A DNA stretch of 51,585 nt from Prevotella sp. (GCA_016285075.1 JAEEQB010000029.1:1-51585); one strand, 5' to 3'. Shown: positions 33,452 through 42,764, counted from the first letter of the stretch. Made by a program: numbers and translations. The notes: a model not told the origin generated them from the letters alone.

Positions 33452-36400
33452 TTATACGGCTGAAGTGCGAGACAATGACACCAAGCCGTTGGTGACAGTC
33501 ACAGCTTTTTCTCCCTCAAGCATATCGACAGTCTTATTGATGATATCGCAGATCTTGGCACCAGCACTCGAGAAACCAAGTTTCCTTGCTACAATGGTAG
33601 GAATCTTGTCCTTGGGCAAAGAGAATTCTTCTTTGACAACCTCCTTGATGGCATTCGCAATCTCTATGACAGGTATCTCTGTAATATTCCGTGAAGAGGG
33701 TGCTCTATAGCCTTTAAAGTTACTGGCGCTCTTCTTGTCCAGCCAAAAACTACAGATGCCATCGACAGAAAGAGGGTCTTGGTATAAACCCGACAAAGCA
33801 AGAGATACCGCTTTCTGAACATTAGGTCCAGCATGACCAAACCCCAGAGCTTTTGCCAGTCGCTTGCAGAGATAATTCTCTGTGACAGGCTGCTCGGCCT
33901 TCAGGATCTTTTTTATCAGCTTGGCATATTTCTCGTCACTGGGATTGAAAGCATCCTTATCCACATTCTTGATTGCTATCTCGCACTCCTTATATGGAAT
34001 CAATGCCTCGTTCCTGACAACATCGTCGTCAACACCCGATTCTCTTATCTTTTCTGCATCAAACACGTATGACGCCGTTTCTTCTGCCGGTTCGTCCTCC
34101 GACTTTCCCGATTCTGCCAGCTTCAGCTCTTTCAGTATCTGATCCAATGCTCTTTCCCGGTTTTCATACCAATCAATGCAGTACACTCTCATGATTCTCC
34201 AGTTAAGCATACGCAACACGCTTGGCTGTACTATTTCTCTGTCTCTGGTAGTCTTTGTCTCAAAGTAGTTCTTCCCGTCGCAAAGTATTCCGAGGATGAA
34301 TTTCTCGGGATGCTCCTTGGTAGACACTGCGATGTCTACCTTGAAATGAGATCTTCCTACGAATGATTCGGTGATATATCCTTCTTGCGCCAGGGCGTCA
34401 CAGATCTGTTCCACCACAATGTTAGCATCCCGGTCCTGATGAGAATCCGATACAAACGGCAGTTTGCCAGTCTCGGCAAATTCAAGGAATCCTTTCAGCC
34501 CTTCCACACCCTTTGCGTTGGAGCGTTTCAAGTCAATCTGGCTCGATTTCAGGGTAGAGAACACCATCATCTCATATCGCGCTCTTGACACAGCCACATT
34601 CAGTCGTCGCTCACCGCCAGCATTGTTCAGTGGTCCGAAGTTCATGGACACCTTCCCGTTCTTATCGGCACCATAGCCAATAGAGAAGAGTATCACGTCG
34701 CGCTCATCTCCTTGGACGTTCTCCAGGTTCTTGACAAAGATCGGTTCCTTGCCGTTCATGGCAATCTCCTTCAATTGAGGGTTCTTGTCAAGTGCATCCA
34801 TCAGATCGTCCTCAATCAAGTCACCCTGGACCCTGCTGAACGCCACCACGCCGATACTGTACTTCTGAAGTTCCTTGTCCGACAGTCTTCGTATGATTTC
34901 ACTTACGATGGCCTTCGACTCTTCAGGATTGCTCCTTGTCCGGCCTTTGTCATAAACACCATTGACAGGAACCAGCGTCACCTTGGCAACATGGTCATCA
35001 ATCGACGGGAATGTCAGCAGGTTGTTTCCATAATACTGCGAATTGCTAAACGCAATCAGACTCTCGTGCTTACTGCGATAGTGCCAGTTCAGCTGGTGCT
35101 CACACAACGAGAGTGTGATGCAGTCGTCAAGGATGCTCTCCATATCGTCAATGTCGGCCTCCTCCTCTTCCACCTGATTAGAAGAGAAGAAACTGGTAGG
35201 TGGCATCTGTTTACTGTCACCGACACAGATAAGAGCCTTTCCACGTGCGATAGCTCCCACAGCCTCACTGGTTGGCATTTGCGAAGCCTCGTCGAAGATG
35301 ACCAAGTCAAACTTCTCTGCATTCAAGTCAATGAACTGTGCCACAGATATCGGGCTCATCAGCATACACGGGCACAGTCTTGGCAGCAGCGTAGGAATAC
35401 TGTCGATGATAGTACGGATGGAACTGCCTCTTCCGCCGTTGGCAATGTTTCTCTTCAGAATACTGATCTCCGACCCCTCGGCAATGGCAGCTGAGGTAGA
35501 GGGAACCATGGAGGCCAGTTTGCTGTAGAGTTCTTCCTTGCTGAGTTCCTGGAACCTGGCAGTATCACGCTTATACTTCTCTATCTTCTGGCGGAATTTC
35601 AACCCGTTGAACATCCTCAGCTGATCGTTCCCATCGATTGCGCTTTCTATCAAGGTATGATACATACCCTTCAGGAAACTCTTCATCGTCTGCTCAGGAT
35701 CCGATCCTTCCTCAATTCGCGTTATCACTGGCAGAATGCCCATCTGCTGCAGTTCGTGTTTCTTGTCTACCCAGTGATACCAGTCCTTGACAGTGTCGTA
35801 GTGGCGAAGCCATGCTTCCAGATGCCCGGCAATATCTTCTTTGGCATTCTCCCTAACGGTCAGGCCGTTTAGTTTTTCTACTATCTGGGTTAGTTCCTGA
35901 TTGATAGATGTCAGAGACTCTGCCTCATAGAGGAACTCCTGTCGTCTGCCGGAAGTCTGACTGCCAAGATATTGAACATAAGCTTCGTAACGGTCCTGAT
36001 GACTGAATCCGTTGCTGTGGGCATAAGAGACGAGTTCCTCAGCCTGGGCTTTCAGGCTTTTCTTGAAGTCCTGATAATCCCCAACGAGCTTCAGCGTGTC
36101 TTCCACGTCCGATTCGAATACAGCTCCATAGGCCTGCAGTGACTTCAAGTACTTCTTCTTGGCAAAATATCTCGGAATGAACCACTTGCTTTTCACCTCT
36201 TCCCATTCTCTTCTGTATGCTTTTACATCCAGTCTGAGAATGTCCTCACGGAATCTCGACAAGATGGACTCATGCAGTTCATCTCTCTCTTTCTCTGAAG
36301 ACAACATCCCTGCAAACATCTTCAGCCAGTGCAGATCCGCTTCAGTCTTCAGGTTCATAGAGAGAGTAGTGTTCAGCTTTCCCGACTGCCTGGCAAACTG

Positions 36401-39052
36401 CTCATATAGCTTCTTGAATTCCTCAAGGAGAGCACGAATGCTGTCCAATGTCTCCTGTCTGTTGTCTGTAGGCTCCAGGCCATACATAGCATGTTGCTTC
36501 GGCGTTCCCACAATATCAAGGACGGTATTGATCTGTTCCACCTGCTCCTTGCATTGAGCAATGAAGTCAGCCGTTATCTGTCCCTGAGGAGGCAGCTGTT
36601 CGCTGATTTCTTCCTCTTTGATGGATAGATACTCAGAAATACACTCATAAAGGCTCAGTCCGCTCGACTGTTTCTGGTGAAGAGCCTCCATATAGCTGAT
36701 CAGTTCCTTGCGCTCATTATACAACTCTTCTGACCGTTTGGCATACTCCTCCGGCGACTTGATCTTCGTCACCTTCAGCACCTCGTCCATCTGCTCGAAG
36801 AAATGCTTTTTCGTCACCTTGTTCGAATGCAGTTCCAGGCAGAATGGTGCCAGGTTGATCTTCTCCAGTCTCGACTGAACCACAGACAGAGCCGCCATCT
36901 TCTCTGCCACGAATAGCACCCTTTTGCCCTGATACAGCGCATTGGCTATCATGTTCGTGATGGTCTGCGACTTACCCGTTCCAGGAGGACCGTGCAGTAT
37001 GAAGCTCCTTCCCCGTCCCGACTCCACGATGGCCTCCATCTGCGAAGAGTCCACATCAAGTGGAATGGCAAAATCCATCGGGGCGCTCTCCTTGTCTATC
37101 GATCTTGCGTCTACCGGATTGTCAGCAACAGCCTGCCTGTCCCGTTTGTCAATCAGCGATGCCACCACAACGTTTTCCTTCAGCTTCTCAGCATTAGAAT
37201 GAATATCATTCCACATGACGAATTTGTTGAAGGAGAACAGTCCCAGCATCGACTCCTCCAGCACATCCCATTTCTTCTGCTCGATGATGGCCCTGCGAAA
37301 ATAGGTGAATATCAGTTTCACGTCAACCCCACTTTCATCCTTCGGCAGCACTTTCAACGCGTCCATATTCAGCTCGAAGTTCTGCTTCAGCAGCTCAACC
37401 AAGGTGATATTCAGGATGATATCCTCATCACGCTTACGGATGATATAGTGATTGCCGCTCTTCCGAACGATATCTACAGGCAGCAGAAGAATGGGCGCAT
37501 AACGAGGCTGCTCGCTTTTGGTCGTCTCATACCATCGGAGCATGCCTAAGGCGAGGAACAGGCTGTTGGCACCATTCTCCTCCAGTGAAGTCCTGGCTGT
37601 CCTGTAGACATGTTTCAAGGCGTTCTGAAGTTCCATATCAGTCAGATAGGATGCAATCTTATGATTCCTTATCAGCTCTGAAACGTAAGTCTTATATTCC
37701 GTTGCCTGCTGGGCAGAGTCATACATCCCTTCGGCATTAGGTTCCAGTTTCTTTCCGGGTGTTGGGGTGATGCTATAGTCCTCACCCGCCTGAAGATGGT
37801 CTTCCAAATGCTCTATCTCAAAGGAAATGAAAGGGATGACCTTTTTCCCGACCCGCGTATTCAGCAGGTTGTTCCGCAATGTGAAATCCAGCAGCTTCCG
37901 CTCCCAGATCATCTGTTTGGTCGTAGGTATCCCCGTATCCTCAAGCCTCAGATCATAATGTCTGAGATTCCTAACATTCTCTGTAGAGTTCCGGTGATCA
38001 ATACCATCATTGTCGAGTATCCATTTCCCGTCTTTTTCAATAAGTTGGGGTAAGGGTCTGATGTTTCCGAGTCTGCAACGGTGAATATCCACGAAATAGA
38101 GGAACAGGCTTTCGTCCTTCATCCTCTGCATGGCGTTTCCGACAGCCTTTTCAAAGCTGATGCCCTCAGAAGAAGTGATGGCTGTCGGATCCAGCAGAAC
38201 CAGGTTATGGTTGCCGTCAGCCGTTTCTTTCATCAGGTAACTGGCATCATCGCATATCATCTGGTGAAAAACATTCTCAGTCAGCCAAGCACCCACCATA
38301 GTATATCCTTGCAGCATCACGAGAATAGGATAAATACCGACACTCTCAAGACAGGATGCCACCAGCAGGCTTGTGTCCAGACAAGTCCCCATTTTCTCCG
38401 TCAGCACCTTATCAGCCATGCGGATTCGCAGTCCCGTCTGTTCGAAGCTCGCAGGAGGCGCAGAATAGACGATGCCTTCAGAACGCAGCGATTCATAGAT
38501 GGCTGCCACCTGGGCACGCACTCTGTTCCTGTCTTGCGTCTGGTACTCGTCAAAGGCTGCCGAGCCGGTCCATTTCTCCAGGAACTTGGCTGCAAAAAGC
38601 TTGATTCTCGACAAATGCGGGTTGTTGGGAACCACGAATGCGGCTATGTGCTCAGGCATCACATTGCTGCCTGCCCACTCCTCGTACGACAGGAGTGTAA
38701 TAGGATAGTCATGTTCGTAAAGCACACCATCCTCGCTTCCGACTGTCAACAGGAACGAGATCTTCACAGCTTCCGTAATCTCACTCAGCACGGCGAAATC
38801 TGGTTCAATCTTGATGAATGAAACCTGCACGGACTGTCCTCTTCTCAACATCTCAAACCTGCAACTGCTGGTTTTGATGTATTGGCCTTTTATTTCAACA
38901 GACAAATGATGCCAGTCTTTGTCGTCGTTATTCTCCAATACAAGCTTCTTACAAATATCCATGCCACTATTTACCATCGAATAGTTCACACTTGGCAAAT
39001 AGTCAATTCTGACAACCACTTTCCCGTTTGATTTCTTTCCCTGTCCTGCCAT
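33452..39052 (-). CDS. Large DUF4011 - SF1 helicase - Vsr/DUF559-like nuclease - DUF3320 protein
   Basis: Multidomain protein of 1866 residues. The N-terminal part (about 150-330) is transglutaminase-like around C224 (GTCLD). DUF4011 begins near W383 (WERKLLDFTLRNNLLNTR). The SF1 DNA2/NAM7-type helicase has Walker A GPPGTGKS (688-695), Walker B DEAS (1254-1257), GDSKQMPP, HYRSKHESL and a C-terminal VSRAR motif. A PDDEXK/Vsr-like nuclease follows (about 1490-1620) with KVDIAVS and ILCDGKNYF (C1591-D1592-G). The end is DUF3320. I recall this architecture as the single-gene Hhe phage-defence type. The start is Met at 39052, because the upstream in-frame codon at 39073 lies inside the -7 box. No other defence genes are adjacent. 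Confidence 0.9.
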   Translation of the reverse strand: MAGQGKKSNGKVVVRIDYLPSVNYSMVNSGMDICKKLVLENNDDKDWHHLSVEIKGQYIKTSSCRFEMLRRGQSVQVSFIKIEPDFAVLSEITEAVKISFLLTVGSEDGVLYEHDYPITLLSYEEWAGSNVMPEHIAAFVVPNNPHLSRIKLFAAKFLEKWTGSAAFDEYQTQDRNRVRAQVAAIYESLRSEGIVYSAPPASFEQTGLRIRMADKVLTEKMGTCLDTSLLVASCLESVGIYPILVMLQGYTMVGAWLTENVFHQMICDDASYLMKETADGNHNLVLLDPTAITSSEGISFEKAVGNAMQRMKDESLFLYFVDIHRCRLGNIRPLPQLIEKDGKWILDNDGIDHRNSTENVRNLRHYDLRLEDTGIPTTKQMIWERKLLDFTLRNNLLNTRVGKKVIPFISFEIEHLEDHLQAGEDYSITPTPGKKLEPNAEGMYDSAQQATEYKTYVSELIRNHKIASYLTDMELQNALKHVYRTARTSLEENGANSLFLALGMLRWYETTKSEQPRYAPILLLPVDIVRKSGNHYIIRKRDEDIILNITLVELLKQNFELNMDALKVLPKDESGVDVKLIFTYFRRAIIEQKKWDVLEESMLGLFSFNKFVMWNDIHSNAEKLKENVVVASLIDKRDRQAVADNPVDARSIDKESAPMDFAIPLDVDSSQMEAIVESGRGRSFILHGPPGTGKSQTITNMIANALYQGKRVLFVAEKMAALSVVQSRLEKINLAPFCLELHSNKVTKKHFFEQMDEVLKVTKIKSPEEYAKRSEELYNERKELISYMEALHQKQSSGLSLYECISEYLSIKEEEISEQLPPQGQITADFIAQCKEQVEQINTVLDIVGTPKQHAMYGLEPTDNRQETLDSIRALLEEFKKLYEQFARQSGKLNTTLSMNLKTEADLHWLKMFAGMLSSEKERDELHESILSRFREDILRLDVKAYRREWEEVKSKWFIPRYFAKKKYLKSLQAYGAVFESDVEDTLKLVGDYQDFKKSLKAQAEELVSYAHSNGFSHQDRYEAYVQYLGSQTSGRRQEFLYEAESLTSINQELTQIVEKLNGLTVRENAKEDIAGHLEAWLRHYDTVKDWYHWVDKKHELQQMGILPVITRIEEGSDPEQTMKSFLKGMYHTLIESAIDGNDQLRMFNGLKFRQKIEKYKRDTARFQELSKEELYSKLASMVPSTSAAIAEGSEISILKRNIANGGRGSSIRTIIDSIPTLLPRLCPCMLMSPISVAQFIDLNAEKFDLVIFDEASQMPTSEAVGAIARGKALICVGDSKQMPPTSFFSSNQVEEEEADIDDMESILDDCITLSLCEHQLNWHYRSKHESLIAFSNSQYYGNNLLTFPSIDDHVAKVTLVPVNGVYDKGRTRSNPEESKAIVSEIIRRLSDKELQKYSIGVVAFSRVQGDLIEDDLMDALDKNPQLKEIAMNGKEPIFVKNLENVQGDERDVILFSIGYGADKNGKVSMNFGPLNNAGGERRLNVAVSRARYEMMVFSTLKSSQIDLKRSNAKGVEGLKGFLEFAETGKLPFVSDSHQDRDANIVVEQICDALAQEGYITESFVGRSHFKVDIAVSTKEHPEKFILGILCDGKNYFETKTTRDREIVQPSVLRMLNWRIMRVYCIDWYENRERALDQILKELKLAESGKSEDEPAEETASYVFDAEKIRESGVDDDVVRNEALIPYKECEIAIKNVDKDAFNPSDEKYAKLIKKILKAEQPVTENYLCKRLAKALGFGHAGPNVQKAVSLALSGLYQDPLSVDGICSFWLDKKSASNFKGYRAPSSRNITEIPVIEIANAIKEVVKEEFSLPKDKIPTIVARKLGFSSAGAKICDIINKTVDMLEGEKAVTVTNGLVSLSRTSAV

Positions 39053-39070
39053 ATCATCAGTTTTAAGTTG

Positions 39071-39078
39071 CAAATATA
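39071..39078 (-). promoter_or_regulatory. -7 promoter element of the DUF4011 helicase gene
   Basis: TATATTTG on the minus strand, 18 nt before the ATG at 39052. It rules out the longer reading-frame start at 39073. Confidence 0.65.
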
Positions 39079-39183
39079 CGTAATTCCCGCGAGATTGTTA
39101 CGTTTTCACTCAGATTTTATACATTTTAACAGGAAGGATACTTGTCCCCTTTTACCTTCCATATATTAACTGTTGCAAAGTTA

Positions 39184-40503
39184 TTACTTTTCAGAGACTC
39201 CGATGTGGATTTTATACCCATAGTCTCCACGGCTAAGTGAATTGTTGATTGACTGGATATTGTCTTCTGTGATTCTGACAGTGTCATTCTTCTCTTCATC
39301 CACGACGAAAACAGCAGGCAACCCGTAGGCCACCATCTGCTCGACGATATGACGGAACAAAACACCGGCCATGCCTCCGCCACTGGCAGGAAGTCCCAGT
39401 TTATTCATGCTCACAATGATGCTGTACTTAGGCTCATCAGCAGGGAAATAGCCACAGAAGCTAAGCTGATATTCATCCACATAAGTGTCATAGCCAAAAT
39501 CGTATTCCTTTACCGTTGATGTTCCCGTCTTTCCTGCAACCTTTAGAATCGGAGTACAGGCCTTTCTGCCCAGTCCCTGACTTACTACATGATCCAATAC
39601 CGTTTGCATTTTGGCGATATTCTCCTTGCTCGCAATTTGCGGATTAATGACCTCCACCTCGCCACTTTTCAGCGTTGGCTTCACCATTTTTCCATTATTA
39701 GCAATAGCATTATAGAATGTCAGCATTTGGATGGGGGCAATCTTGCGGTTATAGCCTATAGAACTCCAAAGGATGTATTCGTCCATCCAATCAGAACGTT
39801 TAGGAGAATCATAACTTGTGGGATGTAACCCATCTATTCCGTCAATGGAATCAGGCTGTCCATAACTCATAGAATCCAATAGATGATAGAAGTCCTGTTC
39901 GTGTCCTTTGAAAATCTTCCAGATGGTTTTACTTACTCCGATATTTGAACTAACCTCCAAAGCCCTGCCCAACGTTATTACTCCATAGCCACCTCTTCGC
40001 CAGTTATGGTCCTTCATCATCCAACCATTACCCACAGTCCATATCCCTTCTCCTGTATCGACGATGTCATAGAGCTGGGCTTTTCCCGTTTCCATAGCAG
40101 CAAGCAGTGATGCTGTTTCCATTACAGATCCCAGTTCCTGCTGATAGGCGAAGTTATTACAAGGCTGGAATGTCCCATCATATTTACGCTCACGACCTGC
40201 CATCGCCAATATCTCACCCGTCTGCACCTCCATCACGATGACCTGCCCCTGCAGACCATCAATCTCCTTCAACTTCTCGTTTAGCAGAGAGTCAACACAC
40301 TCCTGCAGTCCTGCTATGATAGTAGGATCGCCAGGGTTCTTCGCTACCTGTTCTTCTTGCTCGTCTTTAGATAAGGAATAGCCCACAGTTCCTATAGCAG
40401 CAATTACAGCTGCCAGAGAGAATGCGGCTATGACAGTTCTCCATTTCTCCCGCTTGCTCTTTTTCCGAGGTTCGCCTAACACCTGCAGTTCATCATCTCT
40501 CAT
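39184..40503 (-). CDS. Membrane-anchored penicillin-binding-protein fold lacking the SxxK lysine
   Basis: 439 residues: a basic cytoplasmic N-terminus, one membrane helix (about 22-44), then a transpeptidase-fold domain outside the membrane. The fold is clear from TGEILAMAGRERKYDGTF, SSN (185-187, the SxN motif), SSIGYNRKIAPIQMLTFYNAIANNG and KTGTS (325-329). The catalytic SxxK, usually PGSxxK, is LGSVME (S126, E129): the general-base lysine is Glu (codon GAA) and the preceding Pro is Leu. Acylation should be lost, so it may be a cell-wall sensor rather than an enzyme. There is no dimerisation domain. Its start overlaps the LytTR regulator stop by 4 bp, implying a regulator-antagonist pair. 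Confidence 0.9.
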   Translation of the reverse strand: MRDDELQVLGEPRKKSKREKWRTVIAAFSLAAVIAAIGTVGYSLSKDEQEEQVAKNPGDPTIIAGLQECVDSLLNEKLKEIDGLQGQVIVMEVQTGEILAMAGRERKYDGTFQPCNNFAYQQELGSVMETASLLAAMETGKAQLYDIVDTGEGIWTVGNGWMMKDHNWRRGGYGVITLGRALEVSSNIGVSKTIWKIFKGHEQDFYHLLDSMSYGQPDSIDGIDGLHPTSYDSPKRSDWMDEYILWSSIGYNRKIAPIQMLTFYNAIANNGKMVKPTLKSGEVEVINPQIASKENIAKMQTVLDHVVSQGLGRKACTPILKVAGKTGTSTVKEYDFGYDTYVDEYQLSFCGYFPADEPKYSIIVSMNKLGLPASGGGMAGVLFRHIVEQMVAYGLPAVFVVDEEKNDTVRITEDNIQSINNSLSRGDYGYKIHIGVSEK

Positions 40504-40883
40504 AGCCTAACCTCCTTCCCTGCTTTGGTTTCCATATATGCCTTCAGTTGTTTCAGGGCCTCCTTCGATGCCTGAAGCGTAAAGGTCTGATTGAGTGCCA
40601 TGTCCGACATGATCAGCGTTTGTCTGTTTACATTGATCTTGAAAATGTAGTCGCGATTGATGATCAATTGTTTACCAATGCGGATAAACGTTTCAGCCTC
40701 TTTGCCTAATTGCTTCTCAATCAGTTCCTGACAATGGGCCAGATTCATCGTAAACACATGCTCAGTCTTGTCATGCAGCACCATCGTCGAATAGTTGCCA
40801 TCCGACTCGACATACACCACCCGCTCCGGCTTCACCCTCACCAGTTCGTTTGTGTTCGATATGATCAGTACCCTGCTCCCCAT
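40500..40883 (-). CDS. Stand-alone LytTR DNA-binding regulator (LytTR1)
   Basis: 127-residue cytosolic transcription factor consisting almost only of a LytTR domain. RVVYVESDGNYSTMVL (about 21-37) and FIRIGKQLIINRDYIFKIN (about 66-85) are the two diagnostic blocks. There is no receiver domain, so it is not a classical two-component regulator. It is the second gene of a three-gene operon: 48-residue membrane protein, LytTR1, pseudo-transpeptidase, with an 11-bp gap and a 4-bp overlap. A 21-bp-spaced direct repeat of the LytTR-operator kind lies upstream of the operon promoter, so autoregulation is likely. The layout recalls HdrRM/BrsRM LytTR regulatory systems of streptococci, where a membrane protein inhibits the regulator. 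Confidence 0.93.
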   Translation of the reverse strand: MGSRVLIISNTNELVRVKPERVVYVESDGNYSTMVLHDKTEHVFTMNLAHCQELIEKQLGKEAETFIRIGKQLIINRDYIFKINVNRQTLIMSDMALNQTFTLQASKEALKQLKAYMETKAGKEVRL

Positions 40884-40894
40884 AAAGTCATTTA

Positions 40895-41041
40895 CTACAT
40901 CATTCCCTTTATCAAGAAACTACCCACACAGCCTACAATTGCATATACCCATGCCTTTTTGTTGAAATCTTCCAACTCAAGCATTTTGCAAATGCCTTCG
41001 CATACAACTACATAAACGATACAACCAATAATGAATCCCAT
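40895..41041 (-). CDS. 48-residue membrane protein, first gene of the LytTR1 operon
   Basis: Small hydrophobic protein with two membrane helices (GFIIGCIVYVVVCEGICKML and WVYAIVGCVGSFLI) joined by a charged loop (ELEDFNKK). The frame is open upstream to 41086, but a TAACTTTG box at 41072-41079 lies inside that extension, so the Met at 41041 (leader about 27 nt) is the start. It ends 11 bp before LytTR1, so it is co-expressed. No family is recognised. Its position suggests a sensor or modulator of LytTR1, comparable in size to the small membrane partners seen in other LytTR loci. That is inference. Confidence 0.65.
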   Translation of the reverse strand: MGFIIGCIVYVVVCEGICKMLELEDFNKKAWVYAIVGCVGSFLIKGMM

Positions 41042-41071
41042 AAAAATACTTTTTTGAGTTAAACTTTTCTG

Positions 41072-41079
41072 CAAAGTTA
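41072..41079 (-). promoter_or_regulatory. -7 element of the LytTR1 operon
   Basis: TAACTTTG on the minus strand with no TTG at the -33 position, as expected for an activator-dependent promoter. A direct repeat begins 40 bp upstream. Confidence 0.68.
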
Positions 41080-41118
41080 AAGCCAAAAATCAAGAATTCA
41101 TTCATGTATGTTCATTAC

Positions 41119-41149
41119 TTGTATGAAATATACATTTTAATGTACGAAA
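41119..41149 (-). promoter_or_regulatory. Predicted LytTR operator, LytTR1 operon
   Basis: Direct repeat of TTTCATACAA (complement of 41119-41128) and TTTCGTACAT (complement of 41140-41149), start-to-start 21 bp. It begins 40 bp upstream of the -7 box. Matching pairs at the same spacing and position occur upstream of two other genes in the cluster. Confidence 0.6.
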
Positions 41150-42247
41150 TCATTTCTCATTTAGCAATCCCATTTCCTTGTTCAGGAAATCCAGCATTTC
41201 GTCAGCCTGATGCACCATCATATAGTGGTTTTCATTTTCGTCGAACATCAGCGCTGTCATTGTTCCACATCTCTGTAGGTGACGAGCGGCTGAAGGAAGT
41301 CCTACTGCACTAGCATCTTTTCCACCACCGAACAGTATTACTTTCGCTTTCGATCGTTTAATGACATCACACGATGTACTGATAAATGTGATTGTTTGGA
41401 ACTTGTCCGAAAAACTGCGTAAAGCCACGTTCGAAGCAGTTCCACCGTTTGAGAGACCAATCAAATGCAGACGACTCTCTTCAATGTTGTATCCCTCGTT
41501 TTTCAGCATTGGCAGGTATTTGGTGAACACCTTGTTGATATCTTGACGGCTGAAGATACCAGACAAGTCCCGCGTCCCAATACTCACCACAAAGCAGTCA
41601 TTTAATCGAGAGAATAATCCTTGATACAACTCCCAGCTACCAAGATAGCCATGAGCAAAGAATACAACAGGGTACTTTACCGTTTTGTCGTCATGTCTTG
41701 GTTTTGTAATATACACCCCATCAAAGTTGGTTCCTGCAATCTCGTTCATTGCTTGGGCATATGCAAACGAACCTGGATTGCTGCCCTGCAAGGACAATCT
41801 GTTATATGGAGCATAGAACGTCCAAGCCATTCCGCTCCAAAAGTCGCGCTGAGCATCACGGACAAACCTGCTGCCCAGATTTTTAAAAACAGGGCTAAGC
41901 GATGCTGGGGGAAGGATTGCTGTTGCCTTCATACCCGCATTCATCAGTTCCTCCTCGGGCAAGACGGAATTGGCCAGATACACGGGCAACGGTGTGCTGA
42001 TTCGTTCTCCATCACTATCCAAATACACCAATTGCGTCCGTCCACGCTGGAAATAGTTTGGGATAGCAATGAAGATACACACTATCAGCAGTAGAACTGT
42101 TATCCGATAACAGTGTCGTCCATATTTTTGAATCATCCACTGCCGGTTCAGCCAGACAAACAACAGCAAGCAGAGCAGCCTGTACTGCCATGTGGCAAAT
42201 ACAATGACTGCCAGCAACAAAAGGAGAAATGAGGCCATCTTTTTCAT
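41150..42247 (-). CDS. Membrane-anchored alpha/beta hydrolase
   Basis: 365 residues. Two N-terminal membrane helices (about 5-35 and 48-63) are followed by an alpha/beta-hydrolase domain. YPVVFFAHGYLGS near 193 is the oxyanion-hole strand and HLIGLSNGG near 265 is the nucleophile elbow (GxSxG, Ser nucleophile). ILFGGGKDASAVG carries the probable acid Asp, and ENENHYMMVH the catalytic His. The lipase/esterase/platelet-activating-factor-acetylhydrolase group is the nearest look-alike; the substrate is unknown. It lies directly upstream of the LytTR1 operon on the same strand, its stop codon abutting the predicted operator, so some read-through into that operon is possible. Confidence 0.87.
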   Translation of the reverse strand: MKKMASFLLLLLAVIVFATWQYRLLCLLLFVWLNRQWMIQKYGRHCYRITVLLLIVCIFIAIPNYFQRGRTQLVYLDSDGERISTPLPVYLANSVLPEEELMNAGMKATAILPPASLSPVFKNLGSRFVRDAQRDFWSGMAWTFYAPYNRLSLQGSNPGSFAYAQAMNEIAGTNFDGVYITKPRHDDKTVKYPVVFFAHGYLGSWELYQGLFSRLNDCFVVSIGTRDLSGIFSRQDINKVFTKYLPMLKNEGYNIEESRLHLIGLSNGGTASNVALRSFSDKFQTITFISTSCDVIKRSKAKVILFGGGKDASAVGLPSAARHLQRCGTMTALMFDENENHYMMVHQADEMLDFLNKEMGLLNEK

Positions 42248-42293
42248 ATTAAAGCATTACCGTTACAAAATTTTGTTGCATCTTTGCAGCGAA

Positions 42294-42564
42294 CAACAAA
42301 TCCCAGAGGACTTTAAGAAAAGCCTTCAGCAGAACCCTTCCCAAGGTGCAGAACTTTGTCCAGGCATCCGTAAGATTCGTATGACCATTTCGTCCAAAGG
42401 ACGAGGCAAGTCTGGAGGTGTCCGCGTCATCAACGGCCAACGCCATCATTGCCGAGCACGAAGGACGCATAGCCCTGCTCACCATTTACGATAAGGAGGA
42501 TGCGTCCACCGTCAAGTTGAATGTCATCAAGCAGATGGCCCGCGAACTGGGATTTGATGTCTGA
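42294..42564 (+). pseudogene. RelE/ParE-superfamily toxin remnant
   Basis: Fragment of a Bacteroidota RelE-like toxin on the plus strand. The first frame reads IPEDFKKSLQQNPSQG, ELCPGIRKIRM and SSKGRGKSGGVRVI. After a frame break and loss of a short core, a second frame gives EGRIALLTIYDKEDAS and IKQMARELGFDV, ending at the TGA at 42562-42564. The N-terminal 25-30 residues are absent and no antitoxin gene is adjacent, so it is dead. It is antisense-free between the hydrolase and the next small gene, and marks a past toxin-antitoxin or mobile insertion. Confidence 0.75.
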
Positions 42565-42590
42565 CTTTCCTGCAACTCTCATATTCTAAA

Positions 42591-42764
42591 TTACTTTTTT
42601 CCCAACAACGCCTTCAGTATTACATTACCGATTTTCCGTTCCAACCCAGCCTTTGAGGTTGGGATGCCCGTTTCTCTGGCAATCTTTTGCTTTGCCTGTG
42701 TGATGCCCAGTGCTCGCTTCCACGAGAAGCTGAGGCCGGGGATGGAAGTTGATTTCTTTGTCAT
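42591..42764 (-). CDS. 57-residue basic protein of unknown function
   Basis: Very basic small protein (begins MTKKSTSIPGLSFSWKRALG, ends ILKALLGKK) with an RETGIPTSKAGLERKIG centre. It has no signal or membrane segment. The sequence looks like a genuine conserved small Bacteroidota protein, possibly nucleic-acid binding, but I cannot name the family. Its ATG shares one base with the stop of the upstream 42764-42958 frame (TAATG), a translation-coupling arrangement that supports both being expressed. Confidence 0.65.
   Translation of the reverse strand: MTKKSTSIPGLSFSWKRALGITQAKQKIARETGIPTSKAGLERKIGNVILKALLGKK

Noticed and set aside
39126..39383. Extra gene between the pseudo-transpeptidase and the DUF4011 gene
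   Set aside because: It lies mostly within the pseudo-transpeptidase C-terminus in another frame and has no family resemblance.
42192..42494. 100-residue intact gene on the plus strand
   Set aside because: Only its middle is meaningful, as a RelE remnant; the ends are antisense to the hydrolase and out of frame.
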